A stretch of 64,000 nt of DNA, taken from contig JAALGY010000057.1 of assembly GCA_032358165.1 (NCBI GenBank), positions 2,418,001 through 2,482,000 on the forward strand, read 5' to 3'. Both the position numbers and the translations under genes were made by a program. Each line of letters begins with the position of its first letter. Position 1 is the first letter of the stretch. This DNA is from Diplosphaera chodatii. Lineage: Eukaryota; Chlorophyta; Trebouxiophyceae; Prasiolales; Stichococcaceae. The notes under the pieces were generated by a model. That model saw only the letters and a list, made by a program, of their open reading frames with translations. It did no database searches and was not told where the DNA came from. Below are positions 56,701 to 64,000 of the stretch, piece by piece.

Positions 56701-58300
56701 CCGCTGGCTGCACCTGCTAGATTTCTGGCTGACTCATGCTCACGCCCTGCTCTGAAGGGATCCGCAGCCGGGAGGCAGCTGCGCCGGCAACAGTGCGCCA
56801 GGCTAGCCAGTGGGCTGCAGGAGGCGCAGAGGGCAGCAGCGAGGGGTCCGCCTCCCCTATGGCTGGCCAGTCGCCGCTGGCTTACACCGAGGTGACTGCA
56901 GACACGTTGTTCCTCAACACCATGCCCTGCTGCACCTCAAACTCGCTGAGGTCTGAAGTTCAGCAACGGACACCAGCTGTTGTCCCAAGTCCGCCCCGAC
57001 TGACACCACCAGGGTTGCGAGCAGGTTGTGAATCCATGCTGACAGTGGTGTCGCCCTGTGCAGCTCCTGCAAATCCTGGCAGACGTGGCGGATGCCATGG
57101 CGTACCTGCACCCCGACATCGTGCACCGCGACCTCAAGAGCCAGAACGGTGCGCTGCAGCACATCTCTTGATGATCGTCTGGGCGTCATGCTGGCCTCGC
57201 TCATCGTAGATGCTGCGGAGGTCGGCACGGACGCACGCCCACCTGTCTGAAAAATATCCTCCTGCAATGCTGCAGTGCTGCTGGATGCTGAGGGGCGTGC
57301 CAAGGTTTGTGACTTCGGCATTGCCCGCTTCAAGGACCGGTGCGCTATGGAACCAGCTGTATGTCGGCATGACAGCAGTGTGCTACTACTGCCACAAGTG
57401 TGAGGTCTTTGCACTGCTGCAGCAAAACAACGGTGGTGCTGTTCGTGCAGGACATTTATCAGCACCAAGAACACCGTGGCTGGGACGCCTTCATACATGG
57501 CGCCCGAGATGTTTGAAGGCGGCCCCGTCACCGAGCTGGTGGACGTGAGTCTGCTGTGATGGCTGAGCATGTTGCCCTTCAGCATCCGGAGTGCAACCTT
57601 TTGACTGCATCCACATGACCTTGGGTGAGTGTTCTGCCTGCAGGTCTACTCATTTGGCGTGCTGATGTGGGAATGCCTTACAGGTGCAGCACACCAATGC
57701 CAATGCCACTGTTACACCATGGTCGCTGCAGAGGCGTCATTCAAGCGGCCGTTGACTATGACGATCAGCGTACTGCAGGGAAAGTGCCGTGGGGCCAGCT
57801 GGTCAACCCAATGCAAGTCATTTATATAGTCGGAATCCTGGGTAACAGGTGTGCAAATGACAATTTTGTAGGCGTGCTGGTCCCTCTGCAGGCATATGCT
57901 GCTGTCAAGATATTGTGAAGGTCTCGCTGCAGCAGCACGTGTTGCTTCTCATCAGGTGTCAGGAAGGGTGTGCTTGCAGGCTGCCGGTGCCACAGAACAC
58001 GCCGCCGCCACTTGCGCGGCTGCTGCGGGCGTGCTGGCAGGAGGACCCAGCGGCGCGGCCTGCCTTCAAAGACATCCTGTCTGTGCTGAAGGTCTTGTCA
58101 CTAATCTTCTTCCTCGACCAAGATGTTCACATGGCTTGTGCTGTGCACATGCTGCCAGCCCTGCTGGTCTCAAACCACGCCACTGGCAATCCATACGAGT
58201 TCTCAGATGATGTGTGCTATCGCATCTCATATGTGTGCTGCTGCAGGCTGAGCAGGAGCGGTGCTGGCAGCAGCGGCGCAGGACTCTGTCGACAGAGTGA
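50760..58300 (+). CDS. Receptor-like protein kinase (signal peptide, Pro/Ala-rich stalk, one TM helix, TKL-type Ser/Thr kinase)
   Basis: About 25 exons. The first exon encodes a basic lead and a hydrophobic signal core (WLWTVCLSLLTTSLL). The ectodomain has short beta-rich pieces (LLAGIQLTNNLQ, AGWTLTFNYNASAVTI), faintly like a CBM2 fold, a Cys-bearing region (GGCGIAFCCGEQL, about 51920) and a stalk of APAPEP/KAPAK repeats (about 52080-52480). The TM helix spans an intron in phase (AGIAIGVLF at 52844, then GIIAAIVLVAFLC from about 53012). A Ser/Pro-rich juxtamembrane part leads to the kinase: GSGAFGSVYR (about 55730), PVAVKVM (55920), CLVEELAEGSLYARL (56385), VHRDLKSQN (57125), VCDFGIARFKD (57310), AGTPSYMAPEM (57485), VYSFGVLMWECLTG (57645) and RLLRACWQEDPAARPAF (58020). 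HRDLKSQN and the DFG are intact. It ends RRRTLSTE, TGA at 58300. The ligand is unknown. Confidence 0.85.
51000..51056. repeat. 27-bp tandem duplication carrying a near-perfect palindrome, kinase intron 1
   Basis: tgctgttcgcgtgcaatgca recurs after 27 bp (ttcgcgtgc at 51005 and 51032). Each copy contains gcgtgcaatgcacgc, a palindrome with one central base. Confidence 0.9.
56389..56556 (+). repeat. 104-bp tandem duplication of a kinase exon end plus intron start
   Basis: ggaggagctggcggaggg and the following roughly 60 bp, through the splice donor ggcgcag/gtccgca, occur at 56389 and again 104 bp later at 56493, with about 10 percent differences. The second copy lies inside the intron and keeps a donor; it is preceded by a possible acceptor, gtatttcag, at about 56470. 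Confidence 0.9.
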
Positions 58301-59256
58301 CTGGCTGGCGAATCTGCCACCATACCCCTCAGCAGCTCATGATGCCAGCCGCAAGTGCTGCCACCTCAGCTGGGGGTCAACCGCTGCAGTCGAGCATTGA
58401 GGACATTGCATACTGCCAAGGTTCACTGATGTTGCTGCTCTATACTGGCGACAATTGTGCATCAAGTCCGTTTTTACAAGTTCTCACCGGCATCGACTAC
58501 AACGGCCTCCACAACACGACGAGGAATCTGCTTGGTCCACAATGTTCAAACCCAACCACACCATCAAACACCGCTCCAGCGCTATCCCTCCAGCATCCAA
58601 ATGTACAACCAACCGGCCAGGTCATATCAATGATGTGAGCAGTCAAAGATCTTCACCATCCAAAATTGTGGCCCTGTGCAGCGCAAACATAATCACGCGC
58701 GGCCTGTGCTAGCAGCTGCGTCTAGCCTCAATTCCAACTCGTCCGAACGCATCTACCGAGAAACACATCTCGAATGTCGTGTTATACCGTACACCAACTG
58801 CACTCTGAAAGCACGATACCCCCAAACATGTCAACTCTGAGTGTCTCAGTGTGTCAGCAGTGTAAGAAGACTCGGTTCGGGTGTCACACCACAACCCTCG
58901 CAATGATATGATGAAACCTCGCATGGTGAATCGACGTGTTGACTGCCCTCGCATCTGTACCGCTGTCGCTACTCAGCATCTGCCCACTTACTCTACTGTG
59001 CTGAGCAGGTCCCTGGTGGGCTGCAGGGCATACCAGGGCGAGCTTGCGCAGCGCTGCGTGCCTCAACCCCTCTGCTGCCGGCAGACGGCTGGTCCGCTGC
59101 ACTCCGCAGCAGTCCCAAAGTTGCAGAAAAGGCTCCAAACTGCTGTGCTAGTCGTTGTCCGCAACCACCAACACCCTGGAGTCCACCAGGCCAGACGCCG
59201 CTGACCAATAGCGAGGTGGTTCTGAGTGTGCCTGAATTGCACATGCTGGTCTGCGG
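58301..59256. other. Convergent spacer: receptor-kinase and GAF-like 3' ends
   Basis: About 950 bp, markedly more AT-rich than flanking exons (for example the stretch 58400-58900). It holds both 3' UTRs. No open frame with a recognisable signature and no repeat was seen. Confidence 0.5.
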
Positions 59257-61615
59257 TCAGCCGACGTTCATGTCCGCCAGGGAGTCGAGGCGCCGTATGC
59301 TGGCGGTGCGCTGCATTGAGAGCCGGCGCTGCATGGGCGGCTGCGCTGACGGCGTGCCCGGCGAGTCAGGCCGGCTGCTGCCGCTCGACGAAGAGTAGCT
59401 GCCGGCAACGCACCCCGGCATCATGTGCGACGCAGGCGGGCACCTGCACCCACACAGGAGCAGCGAGTAAGACGAAGTCCCTGTCAGATCATATGCGCTT
59501 TCGCACACTCGAGGAACCTGCCCCAGTGCCAGTGGCAGCAGCTGGCACAGCACCTGCACACGTCAGGGAGAAAGGGTGCACAGGAGATGCGCGGGCACCT
59601 GATGCTGCCAGGGCATTGCGGCAGGCCAAGGGGCGGCGCGGTGGTCGCGCTGTGCAGGTGGCGCTCCAGGGGGGGCAGCGGCCGGGGGCTGTCCATGCTG
59701 GCGCGCATCTGCACGTGAGGCGGCGGCAGCGGCCGCGGGCTGTCCATGCTGGCGCGCAGCAGCGCCGGCGGCGGCTGCTGGTAGTTGAACGACGCAAAGG
59801 GCGACGGTGATGTTGGGACTGCTGACGGGTGCGCCGCTGGCTTCCCAAGTGACAGCTGCAAGGACGCAGGGATGGAACTGTCAGCCGCTGTCCTTACGGC
59901 ACGGTGTGAGAAGCACTGAATCGTGTGAACACTGGTGCACGTTCGTAGACCGGCATGCCAAAGCTGCAGCAAAGCAATTGGCGAGCAGGCGCAAGTGCTG
60001 CTGGTGCGCACCTGGAACTGTGTGAGCAGGTCGCAGGCGTGCGAGATGACATTGGCGACAAGGGCAGAGGTTGCAAAGGCCGACATCATGACCTCCAGGC
60101 ACGCCACGACGCCGGCCTCCGGCTGCCGCAGGTCGTACACCGGGATGTACGCCAGCTCCGCCACCCGGTCCGTCACGCCGTCTGTTCATTAGTGGTGAGC
60201 GCACCTCAACACCCAAAGTCCGGAGGGCACACCAAAAGGGCGCCGCGCAAAGACAGTCGCGGGTACAAGCATGCAGATGAGCGCTGGGTTGCATAGGGCA
60301 GCATGCAGACGACTGCATGATATGCAGCAGCACACGACGGGAGCACACCATTGAGCTTGCTGCGGGGGTGGACGGACGTGGGGATGATCGCCACGTTCTG
60401 CACCACAGCCAGCGCGCCGGAGCTCCACACCTTGCCCAGCATGCCGATGGCCGACCGCACGATGCCACTCTCGCAGCTGCAGGGCATGAGAGAAAACCTT
60501 TCAGCGGCAGCATGATCCGCTAGTCCTGCGTGCTGCAGACTTGTGGTTTGAAGGGGACACAGCGTGGCTGCTTGACGACGACAAGGCATTACACCCACCA
60601 GGCTGCTCGAAAGGGCGCAAGAGCTGGGTCGCTGAGGCTGGCACCCATTGGCTGCGTCCGGAAGACCGTGGTGCCAGACTTGGCTGCCGAGACGCCGGCC
60701 CAGCGGCCGTCCAGGCACGACGTCCACACCTGCAGGCGGGTGTGTGGGTAATTAGATAGGAGCTCTGGGATGGGCCCCCAGAGGGGGATGTGCGGCAGCA
60801 GCTGCCCAGCTGTCTTTGTAGGTTGGGACCACCCATGACTCCCGGCCGCACCGGCGTGTCCGGTCCCACAAACCCCACGGCTACACAGACGTCCTTGTGA
60901 ACACAGACTGCGGGCACCACGACGGTGGGACGTGACGCCAAGTGCGTCAGCAAGGCTGACCGCAGCCTGATACTTCGGGACACTTTTCACACGGCGAGAT
61001 ATTTGCGCCAAAAGAGCTGCGGCACCATGATCTGCCTGTGCAGACACCTGCGCCGCCTCAGCTGGATCACGCAGGCTGCTGGGGTCTGAGATTGCGGCAG
61101 CGGGCGCGGGTATACACGCGTTACACGCACAACCATTTCTGGACCGTCCAGGCTTGCCCACACCCTCGTCAGACAGCTGTGGAAGCGGCGGTTCTGTGCA
61201 GGCTGCCGCCTTGAACGCCGGGCAACGGGTTCGGCACACTTGGTATCATGCGTGCCAGCAACGTCGACCGCAGGCTGTGAACAGTCATGAACTTAGAGCT
61301 CGCAGCAGTGCTCGGTCGAGTGTGGGAGCGGAGAGGCAGCTTGCGGGGCCACACCTGCACCAGGGCCAGAGTGCCAGGCTGGAAGCGCTGCGCCAGAGCT
61401 CCGGGAATGCAGCTGAGGCGGGAGGCGAGCGGCAGGCTGCGCAAATCCACGCTGTTGCCCGGCGAGTGCTGATGCTGAGGTCGTGCAACGCCGGGGCTGC
61501 TGAGGAGCAGCTGCTGCGGGCCCACCAGCCGGGTCTCAAACACCTGCTGCGCGCTGGCCATCATGGTGGCAGCCATTGCGGGTGCTACCACACCTGAAGG
61601 CCGAAAGGCACTCAC
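59257..61615 (-). CDS. Protein with a GAF-like/NLP-type sensor region and basic Ser-rich tail (function unknown)
   Basis: Six exons join with all phases matching: 61615-61355, 60729-60599, 60476-60349, 60181-60012, 59855-59599 and 59443-59257, giving 377 aa. The central part (QVWTSCLDGRWAGVSAAKSG, GMLGKVWSSGALAVVQNVAI, VHPRSKLNDGVTDRVAELAY and PVYDLRQPEAGVVACLEVMM) follows the layout of the GAF-like half of plant NIN-like proteins: an 'access / negative condition / public source' fold with helices at the end. No RWP-RK DNA-binding motif follows. The tail repeats RASMDSPRPLPP twice and ends with RRLSMQRTASIRRLDSL, containing three basophilic kinase sites. It may be a small-molecule sensor or a scaffold; this rests on resemblance only. 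Intron 1 (625 bp) is long for this region. Confidence 0.75.
59655..59760 (-). repeat. Duplicated RASMDSPRPLPP coding segment
   Basis: The words gggctgtccatgctggcgcgc occur twice, about 54 bp apart, on the plus strand, giving two copies of RASMDSPRPLPP in the minus-strand protein. Ser-Pro sites are duplicated with them. Confidence 0.85.
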
Positions 61616-62157
61616 TGCGGCTGTGCAGAAAGAAAGGACGTCGCTGCCTGCTAAGAAGGGCAGGCAGACTCCGAGAATTGCCTGCGCAGTTTGTACGAGT
61701 GATTCGCTGCCCTGTTAGCGAGTGTGGCGTCTGCAGCTGCGGCGACTGCGGTCGATCTGCGCAGACCAAAGAAAATCTACGGCGGACAAAGATCTGGGGA
61801 TAAAGTCACCTCGCTGGGTGGTAAACTTCAATAGACAACGCCAGTGCCCAGTGGTGTTGCCCGAGGCTTGCAAGTGTGTGTCGTTGCATCGGTTAACCGA
61901 TGAACTTGCCGATCATCGAGGCAAGTTTATATTGCAGTTTCGCATCAAAGACTGCAGCGGCACAGTGCAAATGCACGACAGCAACAAAGAGTATTAGGCG
62001 TCATGCGCCGCCTTGCAAGTCATCATCCGCAGTTTATGGGTACACAGGTCACTGCAGTGCTCCGACATCACGCAATCCGGTGCGTCATCCCATTTCTGTA
62101 CATCACCCCATGGTCGGGCATCACAGTTCCTTCAACGGCTCAGTACGGGCAATGAGT
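61616..62157. other. Intergenic: GAF-like promoter side and aldo-keto reductase 3' side
   Basis: 540 bp between tandem minus-strand genes. Nothing recognised apart from what must be a promoter and a 3' UTR. Confidence 0.45.
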
Positions 62158-64000
62158 TCAGGCCTTGGCGGCCTTGCGGCTGTCATGCGCGCTCTTCATG
62201 TGCGCCTCTGGGTACCTGCACAGCGGGCAGCAGCCACTTTAATTACCACTAAGCGCCCAGATGGCCGGGTCGCGCATCCAAACTTCAGCAAGCGAGGACG
62301 CTTGTCAACAGTATGGCGGGACATCTGATCAGACCTGTCGCCGACGGCTGCATCCATGTGGAAAAAGGATGACAGCTCATCGAGATCGGCCTTTGAGATG
62401 CGCTGGCTCAGCTCGAAGCCGCCCACGTTCTCCTCCAGCCGCTTGACCTGCTTCGTGCCCTGCGGTGCAGCGACAACCGCTGGTGAGATGTGTGTCACGT
62501 ATTTCTCCTGACACGGTCACAGCGGCTGACATCTGCATGCACTGCCTGGGTCAATACACATAGTCCATCCGACGACAGAAGCGTACCGGAATAGGAAAGA
62601 CGTCATCGCCCTGTGCACAGACCAGATAATACCAAGTTATTATGACGTGATACTGTGAGGTAACCGTCCAGCTACAAGCACACGAGCTCCAGCAGCTGAT
62701 CTGCCATACCTGCGCGTGCAACCAGGCGAGTGCGACCTGGCCAGCCGACGCATCGTACTTCTTGGCGATGTTCTCGACCTTGTGCACCAGCTCGATGTTC
62801 TGCAAGCAAAGCAGTCACAGAGATTATCGCCGCCATAATTTGCCAGCAGCCAGCATCTCACTCATGTACCACTGTATCGAGAGTGAGAAACAATCTTAAG
62901 TAGCACATGTAGCGTACGTCAGCATGCAGCTGACAGCCACCTTTGGGAAGTTTTCCCGCGAAAAGCGTGGTGCGTGCTTGCGGAAGTCATCCTGCAGTAG
63001 ACGAGGACAGCGGTCAGCATGCAGGTCACGACTCCAACACCAGTACGGTGCTGCTTCGAAAGCACTGGCATCTGCCCACTCTCGGCACCACATGCCCATT
63101 GCAGCTCACATCCGGGATGTCATCGTAGGACTTGATCTGGCCCGTCAGGAAGCCGCGCCCGAGCGGGGAGTAGCACACAATGGCAATGCCCAGCTCCCGG
63201 CACACCGGGATCACATCCGCCTGCAGATCAACCAACGCATGAAAGTAGTGATGAGGGCCTGAGGGGCAACACAGCTGCGAAGCTGAACCAACAGATGCAA
63301 GCAGAGGCGTAGGTTGGGCTGCAACACATCACTTCAGAGGTCTGCTCTACGCCGCTCCACCCCTGCGAACCAGGCCACCAGCAAGCATCTAGTGGGCATC
63401 TGAACATGAGGACCGCACCTCTGCTGACCGCTCCCACAAGCTCCACTCAAGTTGCACGGCGCTGATGGGGTGCACTGCGTGCGCCTTGCGCAGGTTCTCG
63501 GGGCTGACCTCGCTCAGCCCCAGGTACTTTACCTTGCCAGCCTTGACCAGCTCCTGCACGAGAACCTTGGAAGTGGTCGCTTCCCAAGTCAAAGAACCAC
63601 ATGACCACTTGCGCAGGACAGATGCACTCCTCTACAGTGTCATCAGGGTGCAGGAGCAGTGGGAGCATAGCTAGAGACACGCACTGCCATCGCCTTGACA
63701 CTTTCTTCAATTGGCGTGTTGGCATCCACCCTGTGCTGATAGTACAGGTCGATGGTGTCGATGCCCAGGTCCTTGAGCGACTTCTCGGATGCGTTCCTGC
63801 AGCACCACATGCACCATCGCCACATTGCAAGGCGGGCGCTTGCTCCGCAAACGGCCCAACTGGTCTAAATTTGGCAGCACGCGCTGCGCTTTGACACAGG
63901 GTGGCCAGCGCGTTCCAATGACGCACCGGACGTGCTCAGGGTCGCCGCGTACCACCATGGTTTTTTTCTCCATTACGTTCCCATACTTGGTACAGACGAA
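62158..64000 (-). CDS. Aldo-keto reductase, N-terminus beyond window
   Basis: An NADPH-dependent TIM-barrel oxidoreductase of the plant AKR13/'perakine reductase-like' group. Exons visible from the right edge: [20 protein letters not shown] (to about 63929), [19 protein letters not shown] (about 63685-63800), [20 protein letters not shown] and [14 protein letters not shown] (63421-63556), [20 protein letters not shown] (63112-63222), a loop exon ([13 protein letters not shown], about 62941-62991), [20 protein letters not shown] (62710-62802), [18 protein letters not shown] (the NADPH-binding IPGT loop, 62590 and 62450) and a short tail with TGA at 62158. The barrel His (QHR) is present. The catalytic Asp-x3-Tyr and Lys should lie in exons off the window. 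The substrate is unknown. Confidence 0.92.

Overview
The window is nuclear DNA of a green alga, most likely a trebouxiophyte such as a Chlorella relative. Every gene is split into many short GC-rich exons separated by introns of roughly 80 to 300 bp, with GTGAGN or GTGCGN donors and TGCAG acceptors. Several products belong to plastid families of the plant lineage: an Obg GTPase, a phytyl-ester-synthase-like acyltransferase and a plastid-type CBS protein. Short TTTAGGG (plant-type telomere) motifs sit in introns. No prokaryotic, viral, tRNA, rRNA or transposon gene was recognised. Species is inferred, not shown.

There are thirteen protein genes. From the left: an ABCG transporter cut by the left edge (minus), the 20S proteasome alpha-5 subunit (minus), a two-CBS plastid protein (minus), a plastid hydrolase/acyltransferase of the PES type (minus), an organellar PP2C phosphatase (plus), an OTU deubiquitinase (minus), a fatty-acid-binding-protein-like gene (plus), a secreted germin-like cupin (minus), the Obg GTPase (minus), a giant gene of about 17.8 kb for a USP-like protein (minus), a receptor-like kinase (plus), a protein with a GAF-like region (minus), and an aldo-keto reductase cut by the right edge (minus). 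For the proteasome, CBS, PP2C, OTU, germin and GAF-like genes, exon models were assembled by hand with all splice phases consistent (239, 212, 460, 285, 242 and 377 aa).

The most unusual content is in three places. (1) The giant USP-like protein joins a plant-type DUF627/DUF629 architecture to a textbook ubiquitin-interacting motif, a RanBP2-like zinc knuckle, a canonical CCCH finger and a USP fold that appears to have lost its catalytic cysteine. (2) The last exon of the Obg gene lies in a fourfold tandem repeat of 104 to 106 bp in which every copy keeps an in-phase splice acceptor, offering four different C-termini. (3) A membrane receptor kinase has a signal peptide, a Pro/Ala-rich stalk, one TM helix and a TKL-type kinase; one of its kinase exons carries its own 104-bp tandem duplication.

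Three genes concern the ubiquitin-proteasome system (alpha-5, OTU, USP-like), but they are separated by unrelated genes and nothing in the sequence shows co-regulation. Five gene pairs are convergent or divergent with short shared spacers; the rest are in tandem.
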